NCBI GenBank assembly: GCA_020429045.1 | Contig: JAGQLS010000002.1 | Location: 62,001-126,000, forward strand | Source of the DNA: Candidatus Woesebacteria bacterium | Lineage (GTDB): Bacteria; Patescibacteriota; Microgenomatia; UBA1406; GWC2-37-13 | Length of the DNA stretch: 64,000 nucleotides | Reading direction: 5' to 3' | Part shown: piece after piece, positions 8,447-17,778 of the stretch | Layout: each line of letters begins with the position of its first letter | How positions within the stretch are numbered: the first letter of the stretch is position 1 | Program-made: the position numbers and the translations under genes | The notes under the pieces: generated by a model | Databases searched by the model: none | The model's input: only the letters and a program-made list of their open reading frames with translations | Told to the model about the DNA's origin: nothing

Positions 8447-8875
8447 ATGAACCGTAGACCACTTATTTTAATGAGTATCGGCATGGGCATATTGCTTTTG
8501 ATAGGTATCAGCGCTTTGTATTTCCAGCAAAAATCAAGTAATAACCAGCCGCTTTGGCCGGATTATACCATCGAAGAGCGCATGATAGAAGGCAAAAACT
8601 ACAAACTTATAAAAGCTCAGACACCGCAACAGTGGGAAAAGGGCCTCATGTTTGTCCGCGGCAAACAAAACGAGTACGATGGCATGATTTTTTCCTTCCC
8701 AAAAAAAGAACAACGTACTTTTTGGAACAAAAATACCTTTGTCGATTTACACATTTATTGGATGGATGGCGAAGCGGTAGTAGGGAAAGATGTGCTGCCG
8801 TCAATTGTGTCGTCTGGTACTATCGTCACCGTGGCTTCTCCACAGCCAGTGAATGGGGTTATAGAATTATTTTGA
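8447..8875 (+). CDS. DUF192 family protein, membrane anchored
   Basis: 142 residues with one N-terminal helix (about residues 6-24) and a DUF192 domain: QWEKGLMFVRGK, then DGMIFSFPKKEQRTFWNKNT and the C-terminal VNGVIELF. The family is small, exported and of unknown function. The ATG follows TATAAT by six bases, so the mRNA is probably leaderless. Confidence 0.85.
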   Translation: MNRRPLILMSIGMGILLLIGISALYFQQKSSNNQPLWPDYTIEERMIEGKNYKLIKAQTPQQWEKGLMFVRGKQNEYDGMIFSFPKKEQRTFWNKNTFVDLHIYWMDGEAVVGKDVLPSIVSSGTIVTVASPQPVNGVIELF

Positions 8876-8906
8876 AAAATAATACTACAAGATGTATTTG
8901 TTCTTC

Positions 8907-8963
8907 TTGCAATAAAAAATACAACTTATTATACTATTAGCAGTTATATTTTATATCTGCTAA
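8907..8963 (+). promoter_or_regulatory. clpB promoter with CIRCE-like operator
   Basis: TTGCAA (8907-8912), a 17-base spacer and TATACT (8930-8935) form a promoter. Directly downstream, TTAGCAGTT (8937-8945), nine bases, then ATCTGCTAA (8955-8963) form a near-perfect inverted repeat of 9-9-9 geometry. The HrcA operator CIRCE is TTAGCACTC-N9-GAGTGCTAA: same outer TTAGCA, same spacer, different inner bases. It sits before a heat-shock gene. A second -10 (TAAAAT, 8961-8966) overlaps the right arm six bases before the ATG. Confidence 0.6.
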
Positions 8964-8972
8964 AATAATAGT

Positions 8973-11114
8973 ATGCAAATGAATTATCAACCGCCACAGC
9001 AACAAGGCGAGCCACTTGAGCTTTACACCATCAACTTTACCGAGCGTGCAAAAGAAGGGAAAATTGATCCCGTCATCGGACGCGACAACGAGATCCGGAG
9101 AGTCATGCAAATTTTGTCGCGGCGAACCAAAAACAATCCTGTGCTTTTGGGCGACCCGGGAGTGGGGAAAACGGCCATCATCGAAGGACTTGCCCAACGC
9201 ATAATAGCAGGCGACGTGCCGGATACTCTCAAAAACAAGCAAATCCTTTCCCTTGATTTAGCGGCACTGCTTGCCGGTGCAGCCTATCGAGGCGAATTTG
9301 AACAGCGCCTCAAGATGCTTATCAAAAAAATAACTGAATCAAGCGGCAAATACGTGCTGTTTATCGACGAGCTTCATACGCTTGTTGGCGCAGGAGGAGC
9401 ACAGGGTGCCGTGGACGCCAGCAACATGCTCAAACCCGCACTGGCACGAGGCGAACTGCGCGCAATAGGAGCAACAACGCTTCGTGAGTACCGTCAGTAC
9501 ATAGAAAAAGATCAAGCGCTCGAGCGACGTTTCCAGCCGGTCTTTGTTGATGAGCCGACCAAAGAAGATACCCTCGCCATCTTGCGCGGAATAAAGGAAA
9601 AATATGAAGTCCACCACGGGATAAAAATTTCCGATGACGCGCTCATTGCCGCGGTACAACTTTCCACCCGCTATATTGCCGATCGATTTTTACCTGACAA
9701 AGCAATCGATCTCATTGACGAAGCGGCAGCAGCAGCCAAAATCGAAGTCGGTTCCATGCCGGTAGAACTTGATAAAATGCAGCGCAGGATTATGCAGCTT
9801 GAGATTGAGCTTGCGGCACTCAAAAAGGAAAAAGGCGTTGAGGAACGCAAGAAAAAACTTGAGAAAGAACGCGACGAACTCAAAACATCGCTTGATGCGC
9901 AGAAAAAGAAATGGAACGAACAAAAAGACCTCCTTTCCAAATTGCAAACCAAGCGGGTCGAACTCGACAAACTCAAAGCAGACCTTGAAATTGCCGAACG
10001 TGAGGTAGACCTCAACAAAGCAGCAGAAATAAAATACGGCAAACTCCCCAAAATTGAAGAGGAAATCCAGACTCTTGAAAAAGAATGGAATACGATACCC
10101 GACGAAGAGCGCCTGTTGCAAGAGCAAGTCTCTGAGGAAGACATCGCCCGCATTATCGCGCGTTGGACAGGCATACCGGTTACGCGTCTCATAGCTAGCG
10201 AATCGGAAAAGCTACTCCATCTTGAGAAGCAGCTCAACGAGCGGGTCGTGGGTCAGGATCATGCTTTGACCAAAATCGCGCGGGCAATCCGTCGTTCACG
10301 ATCGGGGCTTGCCGATACTGCCCGACCCATTGGCTCGTTTTTGTTCCTTGGCCCAACCGGCGTGGGAAAAACGGAAACCGCACGAGCGCTTGCTTATGCA
10401 CTTTTTGACGACCAGAATGCCATGATCCGTATAGACATGAGCGAATATCAGGAGCAACACTCGGTTGCCCGACTGTTGGGTGCACCCCCGGGCTATGTAG
10501 GGTACGAAGAAGGTGGTCAACTCACCGAGGCAGTACGACGTCGACCGTACTCTGTCATTCTCTTTGACGAAGTTGAGAAGGCACACCCGCAGGTTTTCAA
10601 TACGTTTTTGCAGATACTTGATGATGGTCGACTCACCGACGGACGCGGCAGGGTAGTAAGTTTTACGAATACAATCCTCATTCTCACCTCAAATTTAGGA
10701 AGCGAAGTATATGCCAAAAAATCTGAGAAAAAAGCACGCGATGCGCAGATTATGGAGCGCGTCAAGTCGTTTTTTAAACCAGAATTTATAAACCGTCTCG
10801 ATTCTATCGTTATTTTTAACGACCTTGATCCTGCAATGACCAAAAAAATCGTCGATATTCAACTTGAACAGGTCAAGGCGCGGCTCCACGAGCAAAATTT
10901 GACACTTGAAGTGACCGACAAATTCAAAACGCATCTGTTGCAGGTTGGGTTTGACTCAGTCTACGGTGCACGCCCCTTGAAGCGCGTGATCAACGAGCTT
11001 ATTATCGACGAGGTTGCACTTCAACTTATTGAGGAGAAAATCAAATCAGGCGACACCATTGTCGTAGACATGAAAGGTGGCAACGTAATCTTAGACGTTA
11101 AAAAACCACATTAA
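8973..11114 (+). CDS. clpB: ClpB-type AAA+ disaggregase lacking the N-domain
   Basis: 713 residues against about 860 for full ClpB; the N-terminal substrate domain is absent and the protein begins just before NBD1. NBD1 has GDPGVGKT near residue 60 and Walker [11 protein letters not shown] long coiled-coil middle domain follows (roughly residues 290-410), which marks it as ClpB rather than ClpA. NBD2 has GPTGVGKT near residue 460 and [10 protein letters not shown], and the D2 C-terminus is complete. ClpB hexamers extract proteins from aggregates with DnaK. The upstream CIRCE-like repeat suggests HrcA-type heat-shock control. Confidence 0.92.
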   Translation: MQMNYQPPQQQGEPLELYTINFTERAKEGKIDPVIGRDNEIRRVMQILSRRTKNNPVLLGDPGVGKTAIIEGLAQRIIAGDVPDTLKNKQILSLDLAALLAGAAYRGEFEQRLKMLIKKITESSGKYVLFIDELHTLVGAGGAQGAVDASNMLKPALARGELRAIGATTLREYRQYIEKDQALERRFQPVFVDEPTKEDTLAILRGIKEKYEVHHGIKISDDALIAAVQLSTRYIADRFLPDKAIDLIDEAAAAAKIEVGSMPVELDKMQRRIMQLEIELAALKKEKGVEERKKKLEKERDELKTSLDAQKKKWNEQKDLLSKLQTKRVELDKLKADLEIAEREVDLNKAAEIKYGKLPKIEEEIQTLEKEWNTIPDEERLLQEQVSEEDIARIIARWTGIPVTRLIASESEKLLHLEKQLNERVVGQDHALTKIARAIRRSRSGLADTARPIGSFLFLGPTGVGKTETARALAYALFDDQNAMIRIDMSEYQEQHSVARLLGAPPGYVGYEEGGQLTEAVRRRPYSVILFDEVEKAHPQVFNTFLQILDDGRLTDGRGRVVSFTNTILILTSNLGSEVYAKKSEKKARDAQIMERVKSFFKPEFINRLDSIVIFNDLDPAMTKKIVDIQLEQVKARLHEQNLTLEVTDKFKTHLLQVGFDSVYGARPLKRVINELIIDEVALQLIEEKIKSGDTIVVDMKGGNVILDVKKPH

Positions 11115-11195
11115 ATTGCGAACTTACATATTATATAAGTACATAAGTATGCTTATTTTGTTATTCTACTCTCTTCTTTAGTATAATCTTGCATA

Positions 11196-11549
11196 ATGCA
11201 ATTGAAAAAATATATACTTGATTTTAAAGATGAAGAAGGGAAAAGATACACTTGGTTACGAAAGAATTATAATCGGAAAAGGAATAAACACCCAGAATTA
11301 GAGGACGAAAACATAGCAGTTAAGCGCATTAAAGAAACAATCCTAAATTATGATTATATTTACAGATCATACCAACAAAAGTATCGATTTTGTTATTATA
11401 AAAAAGAGTATGAACTGGCTGGCAGACCTAGATATACAAAGGTAGTCGTTCAGAAAAATAAAGGTGAATATATTATCATAACAGCATTTATGCCGGATAC
11501 TATTCACGAAAAAAAATATAATTACCAACCACTATGCAAAAGACCATAA
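11196..11549 (+). CDS. probable BECR-fold (PBECR/ColE5-RelE-like) toxin
   Basis: 117 residues, basic. The segment HPELEDENIAVKRIKETILN, then YIYRS, FCYYKKE and VVVQKNKGEYIIITAFMP resembles barnase/EndoU/colicin/RelE-type nuclease domains found in phage and toxin proteins (an I-x-x-T helix, then an RYxxVVV...IITA strand pair). Such proteins cleave RNA, often tRNA or mRNA. The next gene overlaps its 3' end by 16 bases and looks like a DUF2283-type antitoxin. TATAAT lies eight bases before the ATG. The base composition is more AT-rich than its neighbours, consistent with transfer. Confidence 0.5.
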   Translation: MQLKKYILDFKDEEGKRYTWLRKNYNRKRNKHPELEDENIAVKRIKETILNYDYIYRSYQQKYRFCYYKKEYELAGRPRYTKVVVQKNKGEYIIITAFMPDTIHEKKYNYQPLCKRP

Positions 11550-11962
11550 AGCTTAATTACAATAAGCTTCAGAAACAATTAGCCAAAATGGATAAAATCG
11601 CAAAGGAAAACAATTGGATTTTTTCCTATGAGGAAGATACTGATAGTCTCTATTTTTCACCTAAAAAGATAGAAAGAAGATTTAAGTTACACTCCTTGAA
11701 TGATGAAATGTCTATATATATTGATAATAACACGAATCTCGGTGGTGTCTTTATAGAATATTATAAGGCAAATTTAGCAACTCATGAAGAGGTCTTTAAA
11801 GATTTTAAGAACGTATTTACTAAACACGAAGAAGGTTTTTTAGTGATAGCTAAGAAAAACAAAAAAAAAGAAGCGATTTTACTCAAGCTCTTGAAAGAGA
11901 ATTTAATGACGACTGTTTCATTAGAACCTTCGCATAACGCCACTCATTTCATCCCAGCTTAA
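11534..11962 (+). CDS. DUF2283-like protein, probable antitoxin
   Basis: 142 residues. The core FSYEEDTDSLYFSPKKIE followed by SIYIDNNTNLGGVFIEYYK matches the DUF2283 pattern (Y-D-x-x-x-D-x-L-Y-x-x and I-x-I-D-x-x-G-x-I-x-G). DUF2283 proteins often sit next to small nuclease-fold toxins and are taken as antitoxins. Overlap with the upstream gene suggests coupled translation. Function is inferred from context. Confidence 0.5.
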   Translation: MQKTIKLNYNKLQKQLAKMDKIAKENNWIFSYEEDTDSLYFSPKKIERRFKLHSLNDEMSIYIDNNTNLGGVFIEYYKANLATHEEVFKDFKNVFTKHEEGFLVIAKKNKKKEAILLKLLKENLMTTVSLEPSHNATHFIPA

Positions 11963-11977
11963 ATTTAATGCATCAAA

Positions 11978-12700
11978 TTATTTTTTGAGAAACGCGTAGA
12001 TTTCCTCAAACAATGTTTCTGTTGTTCCTATTTCGTAAAAACAGTGGCCTGCTCCGGGCACCGTCACCTGTTCCATGCCTTTGATGTGGGGTATCCACCG
12101 CTTTGAAAGTTCGGAATTCCCAGCAAAGATAAATTTGCAAGGCTGCTTGATTTTGTCAACATACGGTTGTAAGTTCGCAGCTTCCATCCATTCGTCGATC
12201 ATTGCCTGACCCATAAGGATTTCTATCCCCCGATTATACACATATTGTTTTTTTTCTTTATCATAAGTTATATTTTTCTCTTCGAGATTGTCCATACCGC
12301 GTGATGGATCAACAAGCACTGTTTTTGCGATTCTCTTTAGATCAGATTTGAGAACAACCAAAGCTCCCAAACTGTGTCCGACTAAATGAATCGTTTCGTA
12401 CTCGTCCGAGAAATGTTTCACTACTTCGTTGAGATCTTGTGCATGGATAGAAATCGAGCATTCAGTTAATCTCCGTGCCTTTTTTTCACGTGAATATTGA
12501 TCAAAACGAAATACATTAAATCCCTTGGGACAAAAATAGTAAGGCGCACGGATATAGTGCTGTTCATATTGCGAGCCGGTTATGCCGTGGACAAAGATAA
12601 TAAGGGGATTGTTTTTTGTTGCCGAAGTTATCAATGTACCGTAAATGAGGTGGTCGTCTAGAGTCGGGATCGTTATGATTTCTTCACGCATATTTTTCAT
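11978..12700 (-). CDS. alpha/beta hydrolase
   Basis: 240 residues with the alpha/beta hydrolase core: IIFVHGITGSQYEQ (oxyanion region), nucleophile elbow GHSLGA, acid in the FAGNSEL region, and catalytic His in VPGAGHCFYE. It is probably a cytoplasmic esterase or lipase-like enzyme; the substrate is unknown. The ATG at 12700 overlaps the HIT gene by 17 bases; a second ATG at 12691 is possible. The pair would be one transcript. Confidence 0.85.
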   Translation of the reverse strand: MKNMREEIITIPTLDDHLIYGTLITSATKNNPLIIFVHGITGSQYEQHYIRAPYYFCPKGFNVFRFDQYSREKKARRLTECSISIHAQDLNEVVKHFSDEYETIHLVGHSLGALVVLKSDLKRIAKTVLVDPSRGMDNLEEKNITYDKEKKQYVYNRGIEILMGQAMIDEWMEAANLQPYVDKIKQPCKFIFAGNSELSKRWIPHIKGMEQVTVPGAGHCFYEIGTTETLFEEIYAFLKK

Positions 12701-13109
12701 TCAACACTATTTTTAATTTTTTTGCAGTTGCTGCAAAATCTTTTGAGGTAGGTTTCTTTCCAGGCAACGATTGCATGATGCCGCCGCCATCGTTTTCAAA
12801 GCGGGGCATGATATGGACGTGTAAATGATGTACTCCCGCAGGTTCTCCGTGATTTATACCGATTGATAGGATTTTAGTATTATATGTCGTTTCAATAGCT
12901 TTTACTATTTTCTTTACGGACGAAAAAAGCTCCATCAATTCATGCTCAGTGTAATCAAGGATGGTGTCACCGTGTTTTTTGTGAATGACGACCACGTGGC
13001 CATCTGTTGCGGGAAAGATATCTAAAAATGCGCACGTTGTCTCATCATCATAGACCGTATGCGAAGGAATGTCACCTTTGACCAGTTTACAAAAAATACA
13101 ATCATCCAT
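12684..13109 (-). CDS. HIT family nucleotide hydrolase
   Basis: 141 residues with FCKLVKGDIP at the N-terminus and the histidine triad HHLHVHIMPRF. HIT proteins hydrolyse or transfer nucleotides from substrates such as adenosine phosphoramidate or Ap4A. I start at the ATG giving MDDCIFCK; in-frame ATGs upstream at 13127 and 13115 lie in the promoter region. It is the first gene of a two-gene unit with the hydrolase. Confidence 0.88.
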   Translation of the reverse strand: MDDCIFCKLVKGDIPSHTVYDDETTCAFLDIFPATDGHVVVIHKKHGDTILDYTEHELMELFSSVKKIVKAIETTYNTKILSIGINHGEPAGVHHLHVHIMPRFENDGGGIMQSLPGKKPTSKDFAATAKKLKIVLNEKYA

Positions 13110-13143
13110 ACGCATACATGATACCATGTATGATAGAAATATA

Positions 13144-13172
13144 TTGACAATATATCGATATGAAAGTATGAT
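13144..13172 (+). promoter_or_regulatory. promoter of the aldolase gene
   Basis: TTGACA (13144-13149), an exact 17-base spacer and TATGAT (13167-13172) form a strong sigma-70-type promoter. The transcript would start near 13179 and carry a leader of about 29 bases without a Shine-Dalgarno sequence. Confidence 0.7.
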
Positions 13173-13207
13173 AGGATATGAGAAATTAACAAATTATCAT
13201 TCTCACT

Positions 13208-14113
13208 ATGAAAATACTCGTTCCCGCAGATGTCCCAAACGATATGTCTTCAGTTTACGAGGAGCATTATAAAAAGGTAACGCACGATTCTGGTCGCCTC
13301 TTGCTTTTTGCGGGAGATCAGAAGATTGAGCACCTCAACGATGATTTTTATGGCGAAGGTATACCCAAAGACGACGCCGACCCCGAACATTTGTTTAAGA
13401 TCGCGTCAAAAGCAAACATCGGCGTGTTCGCAGCACAACTGGGTCTCGTTACTCGTTACGGCAAAGATTACCCCGATATTCCCTATCTCATCAAGCTTAA
13501 TTCAAAAACCCATTTGGTCAAAACTGCTCAACGCGATCCGTTGAGCAAACAATTGATGGGCGTAAGCCAGGTTGTTGAAGTAAAGAAAAATAGTGGTATA
13601 AACATTGTGGCAGTAGGTTTCACCATCTATTATGGTAGTGAATTTGAGCACATCATGATGTCGGAAGCTGCTGCAACTATTTACGAAGCTCACAAAAATG
13701 GGCTCTTGGCAGTTATATGGGCCTATCCACGCGGTGCTGCCGTGAAAAATGAGAAAGACTCACACTTAATCGCGGGCGCAGCAGGTGCAACCGCCTGTCT
13801 GGGTGCAGACTTTGTCAAAGTCAATGCGCCAAAAGACGAAAGCGGTTCAAAAGCAGAACTGCTCAAGGAAGCGGTTGTTGCCGCTGGGAGAACAAAACTT
13901 GTCTGTGCCGGTGGTTCTTCAAAGGAGCCAAAAGCATTTTTACAGGAACTCCACGACCAGATCCACATCGGAGGAGCAAGCGGCAACGCAACAGGGAGAA
14001 ATATTCACCAGAAGCCTCTTGATGAGGCAGTACGGTTCACGAATGCAATTTATGCAATAACGGTCGAAGGTAAAACCGCTGAAGAAGCAGTAAAGATTTA
14101 TGAAGGAAAATAA
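13208..14113 (+). CDS. class I (archaeal-type) fructose-bisphosphate aldolase
   Basis: 301 residues, DhnA/DeoC-like TIM barrel. GRLLLFAGDQKIEHL carries the N-terminal active-site strand. GADFVKVNAPK contains the likely Schiff-base lysine (Lys204). GGASGNATGRNIHQKPLDEA is the phosphate-binding loop. It interconverts fructose-1,6-bisphosphate with the two triose phosphates in the cytoplasm. It begins a same-strand set with GAPDH and PGK, with GlpX further on, so a gluconeogenic or pentose-supplying role fits. Confidence 0.88.
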   Translation: MKILVPADVPNDMSSVYEEHYKKVTHDSGRLLLFAGDQKIEHLNDDFYGEGIPKDDADPEHLFKIASKANIGVFAAQLGLVTRYGKDYPDIPYLIKLNSKTHLVKTAQRDPLSKQLMGVSQVVEVKKNSGINIVAVGFTIYYGSEFEHIMMSEAAATIYEAHKNGLLAVIWAYPRGAAVKNEKDSHLIAGAAGATACLGADFVKVNAPKDESGSKAELLKEAVVAAGRTKLVCAGGSSKEPKAFLQELHDQIHIGGASGNATGRNIHQKPLDEAVRFTNAIYAITVEGKTAEEAVKIYEGK

Positions 14114-14192
14114 TAACAAGTATAAAAAGAGAAGACAATCGGTAGTGTAGAAAATGAATCGATAAACAACTTTATCAGTTTAATTTGTTTCT

Positions 14193-15200
14193 ATGAAAAA
14201 GGTAACAATTGGACTCAACGGCTTTGGTCGCATTGGCCGTATCCTCACTCGTATAGCATTTCGCCGCGACACATATCAAATCGCACACATAAACACGCGC
14301 AAGACGAAAAACGACATGATGGCATATCTACTCAAATACGATTCTGTCTATCGCACCTTTGAAAGAGAAGTTAAAGAAACCAAAGAAGGCTTGGAAGTAG
14401 ACGGACAAAACATAACTACTTCGATGATTGCCGAACCACAGGATATCCCCTGGGGTGAGGTGAACGCCGACATTGTGGTTGACGCAACCGGCGCATTCGT
14501 GACCAAAGAAGCCCTCGCCAAACACCTGCACGATACCGTAAAAAAAGTCATTGTCACGGCACCAGCCAAGGATAAAGAAACAAGCCATGTGGTGCTTGGC
14601 GTAAACGAACTCGATTGGAAGAACGAACAGATCATATCCAACGCGTCGTGCACGACCAACTGTTCCGCGCCGATTTTTTCCGTTTTGCACAAAGCGTTTG
14701 GGGTTGAAAAGGGATTTCTCAACACCATTCATTCTTATACTTCTTCTCAAAGCTTACTTGATAATGCCAACAAGAAACCAGATCGGTCGCGCGCTGCCGC
14801 ACTCAACATGATCCCTTCAACAACGGGCGCAGCCAATGCAGTAGTCAAAGTCGTCCCCGAGCTTGCTGGCAAGCTCGATGGTATTTCGGTTCGCGTACCC
14901 ACGCCAACGGGTTCCTTTACCGACGTTACGGCCATAGTCAAAAAATATGTGACGGTAGAAGAGGTAAACGCTGCGTTTAAAAAAGCAGCGGAAGGTTCAA
15001 TGAAAGGGATCCTTGGATACACCGAGGAGCCGATTGTTTCATCCGATATTTTGGGATCTCACTTTTCCTCGATTTTTGCTGCCAATCACACGAGAGTCAT
15101 TGGCGGTAATTTGGTCAAAGTTTTTGCTTGGTATGATAATGAATGGGGCTACACCGAACGCGTTGCAGACCTTATTGAAACTGTTAGTACTTTTATATAA
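14193..15200 (+). CDS. gap: glyceraldehyde-3-phosphate dehydrogenase
   Basis: 335 residues. The N-terminal GLNGFGRIGRI binds the dinucleotide, and the catalytic Cys153 lies in SNASCTTNC. WYDNEWGYTERV is the C-terminal signature. The position that is usually Asp in NAD-specific enzymes is replaced (HINTRKTK), and the following Arg suggests NADP may be accepted; this is an inference. It lies between the aldolase and PGK genes, three bases before the latter. Confidence 0.95.
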   Translation: MKKVTIGLNGFGRIGRILTRIAFRRDTYQIAHINTRKTKNDMMAYLLKYDSVYRTFEREVKETKEGLEVDGQNITTSMIAEPQDIPWGEVNADIVVDATGAFVTKEALAKHLHDTVKKVIVTAPAKDKETSHVVLGVNELDWKNEQIISNASCTTNCSAPIFSVLHKAFGVEKGFLNTIHSYTSSQSLLDNANKKPDRSRAAALNMIPSTTGAANAVVKVVPELAGKLDGISVRVPTPTGSFTDVTAIVKKYVTVEEVNAAFKKAAEGSMKGILGYTEEPIVSSDILGSHFSSIFAANHTRVIGGNLVKVFAWYDNEWGYTERVADLIETVSTFI

Positions 15201-15203
15201 ATC

Positions 15204-16409
15204 ATGGATCAAAAAACCATAAAATATATCGACGAGGTTGAAATAAAAAACAAAACCATATTGTTGAGAGTTGATTTCAATGTTTCTCTCAATCCCAACC
15301 ATTTAACTATTGCCGACGACGCACGTATCCGCCAGTCGATGCCGACGATTCAGTATTTGCTTCAGTCTGAAAACCATAACAAGCTCGTGCTGGTTTCCCA
15401 CCTTGGCCGACCAAAAGGAGAACGCTTGAGTAAATTTTCTCTGCATGTAGTGTGCGACAGGTTGGAATCATACCTAAACAGCAATTTCAAAGTTCGCCTT
15501 ATTGACAATTTTCTCACAGAATCCGACAACACATTTATAGATCAAAAAGAACACGAGGTATTTTTGCTCGAAAATATTCGCTTTTACCCACAAGAAGAAA
15601 AAAATGATGCAACGTTTTCCAAACAGCTTGCTGCAATAGCCGACGTTTATGTCAATGATGGATTTGCGGTTTCGCACCGCAATCACGCATCGGTAGTTGG
15701 CGTAACGGAATATTTGCCAAGCTATGGCGGTTTGCTGCTCAAACGGGAAATTCAGATGATAGAGAAAGCCATGCACAAGCCCGAAAAACCGCTTGTTGCG
15801 ATCATCGGCGGTGCAAAAATAAGCACGAAAATCGATGTGTTAAGCAAATTGGTAAATGTTGCCAATTATCTCATTGTCGGCGGTGGCGTTGCCAATACCC
15901 TTTTGCACGCTCAGGGGATTAATATCGGTGACAGTTTGGCAGAGCGCGATGCTCTCAAACTGGGTCAGAAGCTTCTTTTCCAAGCAGCACAACACGATAC
16001 GACAGTCATCCTACCTTCAGATGTGGTTATCGGCGACCCGGACGAACTCGAACACGGCGGTATGGTCATAAAACTTGAAGATATGCCACCCTACGGACGC
16101 ATATTGGACATCGGTCCTGAGACAAAAGCTCGCATCGGAAACATTATAGCCAAAGCCAAAACTATCGTATGGAACGGGCCGCTCGGCTATTTTGAAAACA
16201 TTCACTATCGGCAGGGCACGGACTTCATGTACTATGCAATCACCAATAATACCGACGCGACTTCGATTGTCGGCGGCGGTGATACGCTTGCTGCTATTTC
16301 CAAAAAAGAATATTTGGACAAAATCACACACATTTCAACCGGCGGTGGGGCGATGCTCGAGTTTATCGAAAAAGGGTCATTGCCAGGCATAGACGCGCTC
16401 AAGAGGTAG
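15204..16409 (+). CDS. pgk: phosphoglycerate kinase
   Basis: 401 residues, full length. RVDFNVSLN at the N-terminus, SHLGRPKGE substrate loop, IIGGAKISTKIDVL hinge and C-terminal GGGDTLAAI with STGGGAMLEF at the nucleotide site. It transfers phosphate between 1,3-bisphosphoglycerate and ADP. The start is three bases after the GAPDH stop, so the two are one operon. Confidence 0.96.
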   Translation: MDQKTIKYIDEVEIKNKTILLRVDFNVSLNPNHLTIADDARIRQSMPTIQYLLQSENHNKLVLVSHLGRPKGERLSKFSLHVVCDRLESYLNSNFKVRLIDNFLTESDNTFIDQKEHEVFLLENIRFYPQEEKNDATFSKQLAAIADVYVNDGFAVSHRNHASVVGVTEYLPSYGGLLLKREIQMIEKAMHKPEKPLVAIIGGAKISTKIDVLSKLVNVANYLIVGGGVANTLLHAQGINIGDSLAERDALKLGQKLLFQAAQHDTTVILPSDVVIGDPDELEHGGMVIKLEDMPPYGRILDIGPETKARIGNIIAKAKTIVWNGPLGYFENIHYRQGTDFMYYAITNNTDATSIVGGGDTLAAISKKEYLDKITHISTGGGAMLEFIEKGSLPGIDALKR

Positions 16410-16414
16410 ATTGA

Positions 16415-16888
16415 TCAAGAAACAAGGTCTTGTATTTTTTCAAACGCGTCCGCATTATTTAAGTAGTGGATAGTAGCCAGTCCGGCTTGTTTTGCAGCTT
16501 CGATATTATGTTCACGATCATCAATAAAAAGAATGTCGGCAGGTTGCAGGTTGAGCTTCCCGGCAAGCAGGAGATATGATTCTTTTTCGGATTTTGAAGA
16601 TGCGAAGTCGAGCGCAGAAAATTGATCATCAAATAGTGATTTTGTTATGCTGAGGATTTCGTCGTCAAGGTGCATCTTGCCAGAGGTAAAGATGTATAGC
16701 GCGATATCGTGTTGTTTTTTGAGATTGTGGAGAAAACGAAGGTACTCGTGGTTGAGGGTATAATGATTAAATACGGACACATCTTTTCCCCGCAAAGAAT
16801 CATATAAATCGCTGAGTTTGCCGCGATATGATGTGTCTTTCAAAAAACAGATGACGCGGGCAAAGTCGGAAAAGATTGCTTTGATCAT
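16415..16888 (-). CDS. HAD-superfamily hydrolase-like protein
   Basis: 157 residues. Motif I is IFSDFARVI: the nucleophile Asp is present but the second Asp two residues on is Ala, so it departs from the DxD form. Motif II is YIFTSGK and motif III/IV ILFIDDREHNIEAAKQAG. The second Asp usually acts as acid/base for phosphatases, so activity may be changed. I use the ATG at 16888; an in-frame TTG lies at 16897. It converges on pgk. Confidence 0.7.
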   Translation of the reverse strand: MIKAIFSDFARVICFLKDTSYRGKLSDLYDSLRGKDVSVFNHYTLNHEYLRFLHNLKKQHDIALYIFTSGKMHLDDEILSITKSLFDDQFSALDFASSKSEKESYLLLAGKLNLQPADILFIDDREHNIEAAKQAGLATIHYLNNADAFEKIQDLVS

Positions 16889-16932
16889 AGAAATCAAGAC
16901 CAGTATACTATATTTACATTATCTATTTTGAT

Positions 16933-17751
16933 ATGAAATTTGCACTTGTAGGAGATCTCCATTACGGTCCACCATATTCGGGAAAAAAGAACGGTATTCA
17001 AAGAAAACTTGTTCAGCAGGCGCTTCCTTTAGTTCAACAGTTCGTTAAACACATAAATAATCTTCCGGATATAGATTTCGTTGTAGAGCTTGGTGACACG
17101 ATTGAAGATGTAAATGACGAAGCTATAGATATTCAATATTATAAAGAGATATATTCCGTTTTGTTAGAACTACGTAAACCACTACATGTGCTCATTGGCA
17201 ATCATGATCAACGCACATTATCGCACGATACGCTCAGAAAAATATTAGGGTACGATCAGCTATATTATAGCTTCAAATTAGACGGCTTCAAACTGATTGC
17301 GCTTCACGCGACAATGCTTGGCGACCACACCAAAGATATTGCAGACATCAAAGCCGGCATTGATGAAAAACAACTTATTTGGTTGGAAAGGGAGCTAGCC
17401 ACACAGCAACCGGTTATTATTTTTTCTCACTACAGCTCAGCAGAAATGAACTTAAAGGATAATTTTTGGTTTGATAACGATCCAGTGAACGCACTGCTTG
17501 CAAACAGAAAAGAACTGCGTGCGATTATAGAAAAAAATAATAATGTTATCGCGTTTATCAATGGTCACGTGCACTGGAATAATATTACGATTCACAACAA
17601 GATTCCTTATATCACTCAACAGTCGCTTGTTGAAAATTTTTGCAATACCGATACGCCTGCAGCAACATTTAGTATCGTTACTGTTGCCGATGGCGTGTTT
17701 GATATGACGATGTTTGGTAATGATCGGACACACGTTAAATTTGGTTATTAG
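16933..17751 (+). CDS. calcineurin-like metallophosphoesterase
   Basis: 272 residues with the full set of metallophosphoesterase motifs: VGDLHYG, ELGDTIED, GNHDQ, FSHYSS and NGHVHW. These bind two metal ions and hydrolyse phosphomono- or diesters. The substrate is unknown. There is no signal peptide. It lies between pgk and glpX on the same strand. Confidence 0.85.
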   Translation: MKFALVGDLHYGPPYSGKKNGIQRKLVQQALPLVQQFVKHINNLPDIDFVVELGDTIEDVNDEAIDIQYYKEIYSVLLELRKPLHVLIGNHDQRTLSHDTLRKILGYDQLYYSFKLDGFKLIALHATMLGDHTKDIADIKAGIDEKQLIWLERELATQQPVIIFSHYSSAEMNLKDNFWFDNDPVNALLANRKELRAIIEKNNNVIAFINGHVHWNNITIHNKIPYITQQSLVENFCNTDTPAATFSIVTVADGVFDMTMFGNDRTHVKFGY

Positions 17752-17778
17752 TATTATCAATTATTTATTTTTTTACTT

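Noticed and set aside
9671-10237. Long leftward frames inside clpB
   Set aside because: They are Ser/Phe-rich mirrors of the Lys/Glu-rich coiled coil of ClpB, a common artefact.
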